A DNA stretch of 64,000 bases, taken from contig NC_054559.1 in assembly GCF_017654505.1 (NCBI RefSeq), positions 11,990,792 to 12,054,791 on the forward strand. The letters are read 5' to 3'. The notes beneath the pieces are model-generated. The model saw only the letters and a list, made by a program, of their open reading frames with translations. It searched no databases and was not told the DNA's origin. Source of the DNA: Polyodon spathula. Taxonomy: Eukaryota > Chordata > Actinopteri > Acipenseriformes > Polyodontidae. Of the stretch, positions 1 to 13,300 are shown piece by piece. The stretch's first letter is position 1; each line of letters begins with the position of its first letter. The position numbers and the translations under genes are program-made.

Positions 1-458
1 CCCAGACTCAGTTTTTGGTAGTAGTTCAGAAAGGTAGGTGGCTGTGGACACAATGGGATGAGCAACAACTTCACAAAATAATGGGTGTGATCATTGGGCT
101 TGGGTATGGGTGAATCATCTCCATCAGAGCGAGGCAGAACTAACAAGCAGGTGCTGTACCAGAACTCATTCCTTACCAAACTAATCGCATTTGCATTCTG
201 GTAATCTTCATGTACAAGTAAGTGCAATTACCATATTTAGTTTAACTCTGCATTATCATTACAATCATTAACATTATTTTGTTTTCCCCCCCCAGCTCAG
301 TTTCCTGAAGAACATCTCAGTATGTCAAACCTGTAGTTTAGCCAAGCTAATAGGGTTACATTTTCCCCACAGCACATATTAAGGGGAATTACTCCTATTT
401 AAAACAGATTTTTTTCTTTTTTGCAGAGGGAGGTCACTAATTTTTGTATTTGTACCTT

Positions 459-464
459 TTTATT
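459..464 (-). terminator. candidate MRTFB polyadenylation signal (distal)
   Basis: TTTATT on +, AATAAA on the coding strand, about 2.8 kb past the stop codon. Other candidates are at 1478-1483 and 1507-1512. Choice between them is not possible from sequence alone. Confidence 0.3.
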
Positions 465-2241
465 AAAAAAAATAAATAAATACAATGGTTGAAGTTACAA
501 ATACATAGCGACACTGTTCAGATTTTAAATTTTGCCCAATGTGGTTCACCCATATCTAGCTGTTTTTAGTGTTTTTTTTTTTTTTTTTTTTAAAAACAAT
601 TTGTTTACCAACAAAACATTTGCACCGTTATATTTAAAAAGTTTAAATATCTACACCTTTTGATATTAGAAACAGTATCTGTGAACTTCAATACATCATT
701 GTGATTGTTCATATTAAAGAAAACTTAACGGCACTAAACACAGAAATGTCCCCCTTGGACAAAATCTAGAGCTCCCAGAGCAGAGTAAATACATTTCTAC
801 CTGCACTTCCAGGGGATGCTTTCACCTGTCAAAAGCCACAGTACCCTGCATTAATGTTGCAGATGTATTGCTAGTTTGTGTAGTACACTATTCAATTACC
901 CTATCAAATTTGGTTTGGAGCTTGGGAGCCCAGAGAATGCAAATGAGTGCTTTTGGTTTCTTAACATTACAAATCAAAACAACATCATCAACAACAGACC
1001 TATCTTTTTGGCATCACTACAACCCCCCCCCCCCCAAAAAAAAAAGATCACTTCAGACATGATGAGGTTTAAGAACTAGAATGCATGAAGCAGGATCAGA
1101 TTCTTTCTTAACTGCAGCTGTGCTGTTTTGTGCCTCACGATACATCGCTGTCTGTAGCTGTTAACTGTACACTATGGACAGTTATTTTACAAATAAAGAA
1201 CAGCTTTAGAAGCAGGCACATATATAGTCATCTGATATGCTTTTGATGTACTTGGTGTATTTACTAACCAGTGGATTGTCTCTTTATGGTAAGGGTTTAG
1301 ATTTGGAATGGCAGAATACCTCCTGAAAAATTAGTTAAGGTGCAGTGCTACCCCTTGACCATTAGGTGGCACAATACTCTAAATTATATGGCTTTATACA
1401 CCGAAATTTATCCCAAGACAGTTAGTGTGCTGTGTTTTCTTTCTGTAACTGAAGTTCTAAACCCTACAAATAAATATTTTATTCCCATCAAGATGATGCT
1501 TAAGAATTTATTAAACGTTCTGATGAAACCCTGGAAACAGGAAGACCTGCACCTTTGGCTATCAGTAAAGATCTCCTGTTAAAATTCAGTCAAAAGGTAA
1601 AATTGTAACTACAGTGGTAGTTTCATGAAGAACCACCACCATACAGCCTGATTGTCAAAACTTATGTGAATGACACTTTGTTTCATAGATCCAACCCACA
1701 CCCCCAAAACAAAATATGCACCGTTAGATTTCTTAGTGATTCCTAAAGTCTACAGCTAGTTTACTTTCTTTTGAAGTAACTTATTTTGATACAGTAGTGT
1801 CATTACTGTAACAAATCCGTTATACAAGATTGTTGGTGTAGAACGCACCTCTGAAGGACTATTAAACAGTAACATGCTGCAAAATACAGAGTCAGGACAA
1901 TGACTTGTGTATACAGGATTAAATCTGTATTTACTAGCAAATCTACTGGAAATTCAAAGTGCACCCCCCCTTCCTGTCACATTTACTTTTAGCCACAATT
2001 GTAAGATACAATTATAGCAGCCTAAACGATTACTTTATGAACAATGACCAGTGGTCAACGATCTTGCTCCAAAATAATGTATCGAGTCAATTTTCAGAAC
2101 CAGTGCAGTCCAGTATAGTACAGTAGCACCACACACTGGCATCTAGGGTCACCCCTTCCCTCTCTAACCAGCTTCAACAGTTAAAAAAAGGATAAAAAGC
2201 AGGTTATTTACAAAATATTTACAAAAGGTCTCTGACTGTCA

Positions 2242-2247
<6 letters not shown>

Positions 2248-2281
<34 letters not shown>
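2248..2281. repeat. (T)34 homopolymer in the MRTFB 3' UTR
   Basis: 34 T on +, A on the transcript, about 1 kb past the stop codon. Confidence 0.95.
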
Positions 2282-2283
<2 letters not shown>

Positions 2284-3253
2284 GCAAATTGAAATGACAG
2301 TTTGTTTTCCACCAACTGGGACATGTTACCAAGATCAAACCTCAGTTAAATCAACACCTCAAAAGCGTAATGCTTAAGACTGGGGGATGGGGACAAAAAA
2401 ACAACACGTATCCTGTTCTATAAGCTGCTTTAAAATGGCTCCTGTCTTTACTTGATATCTTAATGGTATAGATGACAAGGGAGGATATTAACTCACAAAT
2501 GTAGCTATAGAGACACTTCAAAATCAATGGCACAGTATGACAGTACTGTGTGCTACGGCTATACCAGTGCACCTCCCTGAGCCTTAAAGCAATCCAGCTG
2601 TTCTTCCAGGGCTGTGTTTGAGTGACGGTGGTAAACCAAGGCATTTAATTTCTGCCTGGAAAATTCTAAATAAATAAAAATAAATACCCAGGGGTGAATA
2701 CTCAAGGTCTCCGATTTCTATCCAGTCTAAACCCTAAAGATGTGCCTCTTGTTTCCGACAGCATCTCTGGGCTTAAGGTACAGGCTGCTCATATTTGCTT
2801 GGCACACATTTAAAAATAGACTAAGATACTGTCCCCTTCTCAAAATGCCCAAGAATGCAGGGAAGGGATGATCAAGGCAGCAAACTCTCACATTTCAGAA
2901 GAGACCATTTGTCTTGAATCCTCTACCCTGCCACCCTCTCACTAGGATATAAAGGATCTCAACTCTGACAGACCTCAGTGCCGTCCAATCACACCAGACA
3001 GACTGCTGGCATTGTACTTGCCCACAAACTCAAAATGCATCCCAGGTACTGAAAAAAAAAACAGGATCTATAAATTTACAAAACCTGTTGCCGTCTCCAT
3101 TTCGAAACATGAGCTGAAATGAGGCCAGGCGCCAGCCTAAACATTTCAGCATCTGGTTTTGTTTCATTTGAAAAAAACAAAAATAAAAAAAAGTTAAAAG
3201 GAACAAACTAAAACAACAAGCATCTGTTTGGAGAGCAAGAGGAGTGCACCACT

Positions 3254-3754
3254 TCAGTCCCAGGGTAGCTGGAGGTTGTGAGTGTCCAGAAAGTCAGAGA
3301 AAACTCCCCCTGATGGGGCCATGCCCAGAGGGGCCAGACTACTAGACGGCCCAGGTATGGTAAGGTCCAACCACTCCATATTATCCAGATTAGGGTCATG
3401 GAGGTCAAAACCGACACCAGGCCCCCCGTCTGTGGAGAAAGGCAGTTCATGGGTGTCCATGGGGGAGTGCGGTTGACTCAGGGAGCCTGACTGGCTCAGC
3501 AGTTGACTCTGCATGTCCTCAATGAGGGACAAGTGCTCTCGGGTGGAACCCTGGTGGGGGGCCCCATCCAGGAAGGCCTCCAGTTGATTCTCCGAGGCGA
3601 GCGAGAGACTGGGGGCGGGGTCGAGGGTCAGTGAAGGGGCCATCTGGACCTGTTGGGGTGGGCGGGACAGCACAGTGTTGATTGGCAGGGTGGTGATGCT
3701 GGCGGTCACAGGCATCAGTTTGGCAGGGGACTCCTCCCTCAAGAACGGAGAAAT
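3254..3754 (-). CDS. MRTFB: MRTFB last coding exon (C-terminal activation domain; frame conflict at its acceptor)
   Basis: The conserved frame reads [20 protein letters not shown] through FSLIED-like and [11 protein letters not shown] blocks to [12 protein letters not shown] and a stop at 3254-3256. The only nearby AG (3755-3756) directly follows 24 C on the coding strand. Using it leaves the preceding phase-1 exon two bases short of the conserved frame; read literally, the protein shifts and ends at about 3519. If those AG bases were exonic (a Glu codon), the frame would be restored, so a missing acceptor dinucleotide or a misread homopolymer is likely. Confidence 0.9.
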   Translation of the reverse strand: MSPFLREESPAKLMPVTASITTLPINTVLSRPPQQVQMAPSLTLDPAPSLSLASENQLEAFLDGAPHQGSTREHLSLIEDMQSQLLSQSGSLSQPHSPMDTHELPFSTDGGPGVGFDLHDPNLDNMEWLDLTIPGPSSSLAPLGMAPSGGVFSDFLDTHNLQLPWD

Positions 3755-6700
3755 CTGGGGGGGGGGGGGGGGGGGGGGGGTATTCTTTCAATTCACAGTA
3801 TGCTCCAAAACACATTTTAGAGGCGTGCCCTTATATTACTGTAACTCGACTGAATAGCCACATACAACACAAAGTCATAAGGAACGTTGTTTAGATTGAT
3901 CAAACAATGGATTCAAAACACAAATGAAAAGACTAGAGAATGAAATACATTTTGGTCGTTTCAAAACAGGACGTTTTTAGAAATTTAAGTCAGCACAGAG
4001 ACATCAATTTCTAAAAGCTACCCTGAGTCTCGATGGATAAACAGGAATAAATGCTTCCTGTACCTCCACTCTCGATCAGGATGTCAAACAGGTCGTCCAT
4101 CTGCTGGCTGGTTGCCATGGGAAGCTTGAAGAGAAATTCCAGTCTGTGTTAAGTTACTGTTAGACACATTCAAAACAGGGCAGCACAACATATAACAGAG
4201 AAATATAATAACAGTCAAACCTATTCTACATTTCTGGATATTTACTAAAAAACAACTTGTAAACATGAAAACCTTTTTAGAAAAAAAATAATAATAATAA
4301 TTCCATTGAGGAAATGGCAGCCATACACATTTATGTGAAGTTTAAGAATTTTGTGCACGTAATTCACTAATATTTTAATATGTAATAAGAGCAGTAAGCA
4401 GCTCCGATGCCCCTGAGCAGTGTCTGGCGTTACCTGGGGTTGCGGGGGAGCCTGCATGTTCCGGCTCTGCTTCACAGCCTCCTCATAGCGGGGAGGGTCC
4501 TTGTTCTTGTGGATGGGGTTTCCAAACACTGAGATGAATTGGGGCTGAAGCAAGAAGAAAGCGCAGATAAATGAAACAAAGAAGGTACCAAATGAAGGGC
4601 AGCAACATTGATGTATCACCAGGGGTTAAGGGGGGGGAAGGGGCTGATAAGGCTGTACCTTGTGCATGGATCCGTTGTGCAGCGTGTAGCCTGGGGAGCC
4701 GCGTGTTGCCAGCCTTCTCTCTGCTGAGCTGTTGAGGAAACACTGCGGGTCAACAGTCACTGGCTGGCTCTGGAACTGAAACCCAGCACTGGATGTGGTG
4801 CAGGTGGGAAACGCCTACAGAAACAAGACTGGATCCATCACTGCAGGTACAATACAGTATGTGCTATATACCAGGGCAAACTAATATGCTATTCCTATAA
4901 TAGTAATCTACATTAGCAATGGGACTTCTGCCAAGATTTCATGAAGTGGATGCTTTTAATGCTATTAGGAAAGGAATTCAACATCAAGGCTATACTATTA
5001 TTAACCATACAGCTGCAAACTGAGATTACAAAAAGACAAGTATTACTTTAACAAAATCTTTCCCCTACTTTTCACCCGCGAGTATGAAGCTGTAACATTC
5101 CTTCACACAACCTTTGACAAATTACAGAAACAGAAGTCAAGCATTTCCAAAGCGCCACACTTCTTGTTTTCTTATTGTTCATACTGGCTTGCCGGAGGCA
5201 AAATGTTCCCTTCACAGATTGTGATGTTTTAAAAGAAAAACAGCAAATGTATTTCTGCTCTCTGTTAAGATGCAAGTTTAACCTCAAATCTGTGTTTTGT
5301 TATTGGACAACTAAGTGGCTGATAATAACTTAAGTATCCTCTGTTTTAGAAAGGGGCAGTGTCCCTTGTTTTACATTTGGTTGAGAGGTACTGACGGGGG
5401 AAGTTCTGGAAATGGTCCCAAACCTTTGAGATATGGTGGTTTTGGTGAAGGAGCTGCTGAGGGGCCTCCTGTTTTTGTGGCTGAATCTGAGGGATGGCCT
5501 GGATGAGGTCTGGGGCTGAAGCAGGGGGTATGGCCTGAAGAACTTGCTGCGGCTGCTGGGTAGAGAAGTCATGGACATGTTAGCCCTAGTGACTAATTGA
5601 CTAGTATATGGTCTTAGCTTCTAGAATAAATCAAATGAGACTTTAAAGTCCTGTCAGTGCTTTAATATCTTTAAACTGCACCAAGGTAAGGTGGGACCTT
5701 GAGTTCCCGCCAAGACTGAAAGGGTTAAAATAAATCACTTCTTGTTAATCATAGTTACTTTATTGCAGCTAAAACACTGGACATAGCCCTGTAGGATACA
5801 TAATCCTTAATAAGAATTATTATTAAAATAAAGAAAACCATTACCTGGGGTTTCACATTAGCTGTTGGCAGCTGGATGGTTGTGTTGGTGCCAGAGGGGG
5901 AGACTGGCAGGAGAAGCCGAGTCCCAGGCTGTGTTGTCAGCAAGGTTTGAGGCTGATCAGTGACCTGGGGCACCCTCTGGTGGCTCACAAAGAACTGTTG
6001 CAGGCAGGCTGGGCCTTGGGCTACAGCTGTCTGTGGAGGCTGCTGCTGCTCCTCCTGCTCCTGCTTGATCAACATGGGTGTCTGCTGGACCACCGGACAG
6101 CGGGAGGTTGGGTGGAAAGACGAAGGGGACACTCTGCTCTCAGCCTTGATCTCTGGTGCCCCAGAGTGGTTCTGCTGGGCAGCGATGCCTATTTGTTGCG
6201 ATTGGCTTAGTTTTTCTACCTCCAGCTGCATCTTAAGTTCTTCCACCAGCCTCTGCTCCTGCTCCAGCTTCTTCATGAGGTCTTCGATCTGCAGCTCCTT
6301 CTCGTGGAGTTTACGGTCCTTGATGGACGACTCCAGCTCCATGCCCGAGTCCTCGCCGGTCCCTTTGCGGGGGGAGGCCCCAGAGGCATGAGCAGGGGCC
6401 ACGCCCATGATCTCACTGAAGGTGTCCATGGATCTGCTGTCCTCGGTGTTCAGGCTGGACAGCTCCGAGGGGACGGGGGACACTGGCGGGGTGGAGCTCA
6501 TGCTCTCCAGCTGGCTGGAATTATGCCGATGCTCTTTAGCAAAGGGAGTCTGTAAAGAGGCTGATGTGAGCCCTTCCACAGCTGACCCAGAGAAGATAGT
6601 AGTGGTCATGGCGCTCTTTGTGGAGATGGCGGTAGAGTTTTCCTGATGAGGTTTCAGTCGCTCGATGAGGTCCGTTTTAGTGCCGGACACTGGGAGCCCC

Positions 6701-8336
6701 CTTAGTTTTAGTTCCATCTTTAGCTCGGCCACCTGGGAAGAAAAAAAATCATTATTCCAGAGAGGAAGAAATCAGTTTTTTTTTTTTTAGGTAAAACTAG
6801 GTACACAAACATTTTGGCCAATGCTTACTAAAGCCAGCTCTCCTTTAAACATGTTCATAATTGAATGAATTGGAAAAACATTTGTGTGTGTGCGCCTGTC
6901 CTTGAGACTGGGTCTGGTCTGTGTCTCCTGGACAATCATGTAAACATGTCTCTTTTAAAGGTTCACTTTTTGAATTTGTTAAACAAATAACTCTTGCCAT
7001 TTCAGCACTGCATAGTGAAGCCATTCAGAAAACACTTAGGTGACAGTGACTTCACACTGTCTTTTAAAGTCCACTTCAATTGCACTCCGAGCATTAAAGG
7101 ATTTCATCTATTGGTGGAAAAAAAAACTGTAGAAAACGGATGCTTGTTTAAATATGCCATAGAATATTTATGTCATGTCAAAGTACAGCATCGGTACTGC
7201 CTTTTTAGGTTAAAAGCCAAGGGGTAGGTTTGTTAAGATGGGCCAGTCACAGCGCAAACATATCGCAATTTGCATTTGTCGAAACACGCTGCAAAAATGT
7301 TGTCGTATGTACGAACAGAAAATATGTTAATGAAGGCATCTGCACTAAAATAATTAAAATATCTGTTGCAACGTCTTAGCAAGATCTGCAGCATTATACC
7401 TTGCAAGAGTGCAACATTGTTCAAATAATTACTGGGAGTTGAGTTGTGGTATGCTGTAGCAGAGGGTGCCCGAAGGATAACGTCTATACATGCAAGAATC
7501 AAAATAACATTGTTTTTGTTAAATGTAAACGTCATCTGTACAATGCATTCTGTTCCATCTTCATTTTACCCATTTTAATACTGGGTATATATTATATATA
7601 AATTAAATGCAGTTTAAATCTCACTGGATTCTATACTGTGGCCCTCATCTGCACCCAAAATAAAAAATGTGCTTCTATCAAAAAGCTTTTCAGGAGTAGC
7701 TTCTCGCTAAACCAGATAGGTTTGCCTGACATTACGAGATGTCGGGCTTAAAAAAAAAAAAAAAAATAATATTCACATGCACACACATATATTTATAGTG
7801 CTCAATGTACTTTAAATGTATAAATCATTGCGCTGAAATAACACCAGTGTGTTTTAGATAGGCTGCACATTACATTTTGAAACAAAATGTTAATCTGTAC
7901 AGTATGCCAAAACAGTACAGTAGTAAAATCAAATGAACACCTAGCGCACTCTTTACTTTAGAGGGGTTAGCAGCACATGTGTGCAGTCTATTGCTCCATG
8001 GTTTTAGGGAAAAATAGGTATTTCGCTGTTCACCTCAAATGCATTGAGCGCAACTGGTAATGCATGAGAAAAGGCAGACTGGGGAAGATGCCAGCAACAA
8101 TTGCGACCGTTTAAAAACATGCTTTCAAAAGTTCTTAAATGTATGCAACTGCAAGTGTTGCAATTGTCTGCAGCTTTCGTACAGCTCGTTCTAATACTTC
8201 AGAACCCTCATCTGCACGATCTCCACTCCCTTTTGGTTTTGTTTGACTTTCTTTTGTTTTCCTAAATCAAGTCGTCTCAAAACAGCCTTGCAACCATATG
8301 TCGGTCGAATCCACGAGCGCTGCGATTCTTGATTCT

Positions 8337-8377
<41 letters not shown>

Positions 8378-9580
8378 AATCTTGCCTTCATATCATCCAG
8401 ATTAGCAGGCAGTGGCCCCGGTTTTCGATTGGCCAGGCTGTTGTTTTGCCGCAGGGTGCCACTGGTTGGCAAAGCAACGACGATGGTGGTGGGCATGTTG
8501 TTGTTGTTCAAGGAGGTATTCAAATTGTCGGTCATGGGCCTGCTAGGTGGAAATGGCAGGAGAGAGAGAGAGAAAACAAACAGGTCACAAATTTGACAGC
8601 ACACGCACATCTTTTAAATGGAACAAGCCGACAGCTTGAATATACACAAAAACAAAAAAAAATATCTGTAATCCAAATGTCTAGAGACAAGGAACCACAT
8701 CCTGATGGTAATCAACATCTGGTAAAGAAACACAACAAGAAGGGCCTGCAGCGACAGCTTACAGAGTCTGTCAGCTAACACAAGAAACAGAACTAGTCAT
8801 TGATTCTTTGGATAAATTACTTGTGTGTGTGTGTGTGTTAAGTGATTGCGTGCCTGACTGCTGCTTCTTCATAGGACTTCCTTGGAAACAAGCCTAAAGG
8901 CAGCGGATCTAACTGTTGACAACTTTTAAATCATTAAAATGCACAAATTCAAAGCAAGGTTCTTCAATTACGCTGAAGGGCCAAAAAGCATTTGACATGC
9001 GGGTTAAGCCTATAGCTGTGAACAAAATGGCAAACAGACATTGCAAAATAGATGAGAGGGTGATGGAGAGAGAAAGAGGGGGGATAGGGACATGAAGGGG
9101 GAAGAGAAAGAGGGAAAAAGAGAGGGAGGGTGAGAGAAATAGCAGCATGTGGTCTAGCATAATTCTGCAGTGCATGGTGTGGCATGCGGGGGGCGTACTT
9201 GAGTGGCGCAGGCAGGATGGCCTGGTAGTTGTAGTGCTGCTGCTGCTGCTGGCTGAGGATCTGGAGCTGCAGGAAGAGCTGTTGCTGCTGGAGAAGGCGT
9301 GCGTACGACGAGTCCATGGGTGCCTCGCTGGGCTCTGCCTTCTGGTCGGGAGGGATGTACTGATGGTACTTCAACTTCTTCACCCGCGGCTTGGCCTCCC
9401 GGCCCTTCTTACTGCGGCTCCTCTCGCTTGCTGTCTTTGGCTGGCTCTGCTACAAAGTGTGACAGAAAATCTCTAAAATCACCTCAGTTTCCCAGTGTAC
9501 AAAAAGAAAATTAAATACATAAATTAATTTTTGATCTCACGTATATATTTTATTAGCCTGTTTTTATTTTATATATACAC

Positions 9581-9623
<43 letters not shown>

Positions 9624-10298
9624 AAGGTTTAGATTTTGAAATGTTACCAACAAATGAAACTGAACAAATGCAAGTATGCTAAATACATAACCAAGCACAC
9701 AAAACATTCATTTTTTTTCAACTGGGTAAAAACTAAAAACATATATCTAAGGTTTGCATAAAAAAATAAAACACAAAAAATAGAAGTCAATTTAAATATA
9801 GCACCTTTGGTTTATGCGATATAAAAGATAACCCACTTTATCTTAGATAGCAAAGTGGAAAACATAGCTACAAGATAGCTAAAAAGTGTTAGGCAGCATG
9901 GCACGCACAGTATCTGTTCCATCAGCGCTAGGCTCAACATAGATCACCTTGTAAGTGTAGGCTTGCACACGGGCTGATCCGGTACAGTCAAGTGGAAGGG
10001 AAGGAAAGTGCTCGTACAGGGATGTCACGCATTAGTGACCGAACAATCCTATACCCTGATAAGCCGCACTGGAGCTCTTTACAGCACTTGGGTATCCCAG
10101 TGCATCAACCACCTTTCTGATATTATCCCAGGACCACCCCTAAAATTAGGTGGCTGATGAAATCCAGGGAGATTCCCCCAGTGCTGTAAATAATTGGATA
10201 CAATTCAGAAGTATTTTAGAAAGGATTTGTTTTACCTAGCATGACATGCTACACATGATATGGCATATCATATGTAAGTGTTTTATACATACACACAC

Positions 10299-10390
<92 letters not shown>

Positions 10391-13300
10391 TAGATAGATA
10401 TTACACACACACACATACATAAACTAAGTGGCATCCAATCTGTCCTTAAAAATAAGTTACTGTAGTTTAAAAAACAAAACGTAACTTGTTTACGTAACTA
10501 GAATGCCCAAGCAAGTTCAAGGCAGGAAACATTAAAAATAAACTTCTCATCAACCCTCAAGAGCGACAGCTTCAAGGAATAACAGATTCAAATTCTAACT
10601 CAGCATCCTCAGGCACTGAGACTAAAACTCATCCGATTCAATTCTATTAAGGATTGAACCCACAACTTCCCATTCTACAGATCCTCCACACAACATGAAA
10701 AAACAGAAAACAAACCAAAAACCTTGACTTTCTTGTTGGGGTAATTACTTTCATCCGAGTCAGTATGTGCTAACAAAACAGTGGGCTGAAATTCAACTGA
10801 AATACCAAAAGACAGATTCAGTACTAGACCCAAGTTAGGCTGACACTCACCCTGAAAAAAGGTACTTTTTGGTTTAAAATCTTCTTGGTTTGAGCTGGCC
10901 CAGGCAGTAGGATTTCCACAGCTGCGCTAGTAGTACCCCATCCTCCCCTCATTCAGCCCCAGCAGACAATGTTACCCGTGAGCTCCATTCCACACACTTA
11001 ACCCCCCCACCAACAGTGAGATACTGTATCTGTCAAAGATTCAGATCAAACGGCTTGTGTCATTTCCTGGGCTCTGTGGCTCAGCCTGCCTCCAGCTGCT
11101 GTAATTTGGAGTTGAATAAAACTGCTGGATTAGTTTGCAATCTTTAACAGCAGGTGTTTGTCATATGCACTAGGAGTGTTTACATACATTACTGCTGTAT
11201 GTATTTTACAAAGTATACTCTGTTCATCCATAACGTCCAGCTTTCATACTCTTGTCTTGTACACAGACTCACCTTTACAAGTGTAGGGGTTGGTTTTGAA
11301 GGAGCTACAGTGCTGATTGGCTGGAATGAATTGGTTGCCAAGCGACCGGTGTGATGCTCGGCAGCAGACACAGGTTTCAGGAAGTCTGAAGTGGGCAGTG
11401 AGGCTTGGGGACAGTACTGTGGTACAGACAGACAGAGATCTACATTGAATTGAGTCAATTGACCATTTGATTATTTAATATTTAAAATGTCAAAACACCT
11501 GCACACCTTTCAGCATCCTTACAGGCCAATGTTACTGAAGCGTTTGAAAGGTAAAGAGTTACAAAACAATTGGTGGTGAATAGCTTTTAGCTTTGAAGGG
11601 AACTGTGGACTAAAATAATTATAAAAACAGACCAAAAATTCTACTTTTACGCTTGCAGTAACTGGTGGGCACAGACAACGTCTGCTGTATTCCACAACAC
11701 ATCAACCGTGCCACTTTCAATCCAGCAATCATGTATGTGCCTGAGAAAGGAGGAGAACCTCCTCAGTGATCTTGAAATACTGTGCAGATACACAAGCACA
11801 CCGAACCCATGGCTCTGACCTGCAGGGTGGAGCTGGGAAGCGGGGACGAAACCTCGCTGATTTTTTGCTCTCCAGGGGAGGCCACCGAGCTCTGGGACTC
11901 CTGGCTGGCCGGTTGCTCTGGGGACAAGGCATCGCTGCTGTCTTCGTCAAACGAGTAGATGTCCCGTGTCTTGGGGTAGTCCACCTCACCATCTGGGGCG
12001 TCAAAACAGCATCAACGAAGTGCAGTTTATTAACCAATAACTTTAAAACACTATACCGTGGTGGTGCTCTCTCGTAGAAATAAAAGTGAACTGATTCTGC
12101 AATTGAAGCTGAGGGACAAGTGGTTAGAAATGACAGGCTGGGAGGCCACATGGCTTAAGCCGAGGAGCTGTGATGCATGAATAGTGAGCTGTGTTTTCTG
12201 TGGTAAAGAGTTACAACACTCCTGCGGCAGGATTCAAAATGTCGTCTCTTGCAGTTGCTAGACACCTCTTGGGGGACCAGTAATCTCAGCCACAGATACC
12301 CGTCCCTATCAGATCGACTGCACACTCAGCAACTAGCTTGCTGTGAGTTCGCCACTAAAATCACTATCTCAAAAGGGAATGTGAACAGCAAATAGGCAAC
12401 AGACGTCCAGATGCAAGTCAAAGGGTTTAGCTGTTAAGGAGTTTAAAGTGGTTATAGGGGCTGGGAGGCACAGTGTATCAGCAATGAAATATGAAGCCTT
12501 TGCTTTTTGTGCAATACCTATCCGTGGATATTACCCACATGGTTGACGCAACACATTTTTGTGGACTTATACAGGGCCCGAGTGGACGGCCTGTGGACGG
12601 GGGGGATTTCAGTCCTGTGTTACAGCAGTGAGCTCTCCTTACCAACAACAGCTCCTTTGAGGCTGGAGTCCACAGGCAGGATGTTCTTCTCCACCAGCTC
12701 CAGTGGCCCAGGTCTCTGCGCAATCTTTTCATTGAGGTCATCGGCCAAACGGGCCCGCTTCAGCTTCATCTGAGTGGCCTGCAAAGAGGGCTCAGCCACG
12801 GTTTCTGTGAGGGGGAGATAGAGAGGGACAACAACATGTGGATGAAAGCACTATAAATGAACATCTAGTCTTTCAACTCGGGGGGGAAAAAGTTGGCATT
12901 ACTATAGTTCTAATACTTGAGTTATAATAATTCCCATTGTAATATGCAAGTACATCGCTGTGCCCCCACCCGCCACAGTATCCCTAGATCCCGGGATTAC
13001 AACACATTCGGGATTCAGCAAACGCTCCTCCAGTGCTGTCATTACCCTGAAGGATGTGCATTCTGACCAGCTCCGAGCGCTCAGGCCGGCTCCGGATTTT
13101 GTGCTTCAGGAAGTTTTCAGTCTGCAGAAATAAAAAGACAAAACCTACTTTACTCCAAAAAGGGTTAACTAAAGAGTTGCTGTGTAAGGGAGCAGTCTGA
13201 CAGGCTGACACACACTGAGTGGAGGACTTTCCAGGACCTCACCTGTTGGGGTCCAAAGCAAGCAGTTTTATAACATGGGGTGTGTGGTGATGTCCTATTA

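Larger units (their letters stand above)
1..3253 (-). other. MRTFB 3' UTR and downstream flank
   Basis: No coding sequence is seen. The 3' UTR presumably runs leftward from 3253. AATAAA signals on the minus strand occur at 1507-1512, 1478-1483 and 459-464, so the UTR could be roughly 1.8-2.8 kb. A 34-base T run (2248-2281, A on the transcript) lies inside it, with another T run at 568-591. I looked for the miR-193/miR-365 hairpins known downstream of MRTFB and saw none in this span. Confidence 0.55.
9450..11272. other. MRTFB intron with microsatellites and a hairpin
   Basis: Contains an (AC)n run near 9590-9621, an imperfect inverted repeat at 10078-10190 and a long (TA)n at 10305-10388 followed by a few GATA units. 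No coding evidence. Confidence 0.7.

Noticed and set aside
1..3253. miR-193b / miR-365 cluster downstream of MRTFB
   Set aside because: Known at this position in mammals, but neither mature sequence was seen; the window probably ends too early.
3208..3450. 80-codon minus-strand ORF overlapping the MRTFB last exon
   Set aside because: Wrong frame shadow of the conserved C-terminal exon; ends in nonconserved sequence.
3519..3815. 98-codon frame through the C24 tract
   Set aside because: Poly-Pro product of the homopolymer followed by the out-of-frame reading of the last MRTFB exon; not a separate gene.
5947..6646. Several + strand ORFs of 79-143 codons
   Set aside because: Antisense shadows of the 888-bp MRTFB exon, with Leu/Cys/Ser-rich low-complexity products.
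12478..12741. 87-codon minus-strand ORF over the RPEL3 exon
   Set aside because: Different frame from the conserved RPEL3 reading; a shadow.
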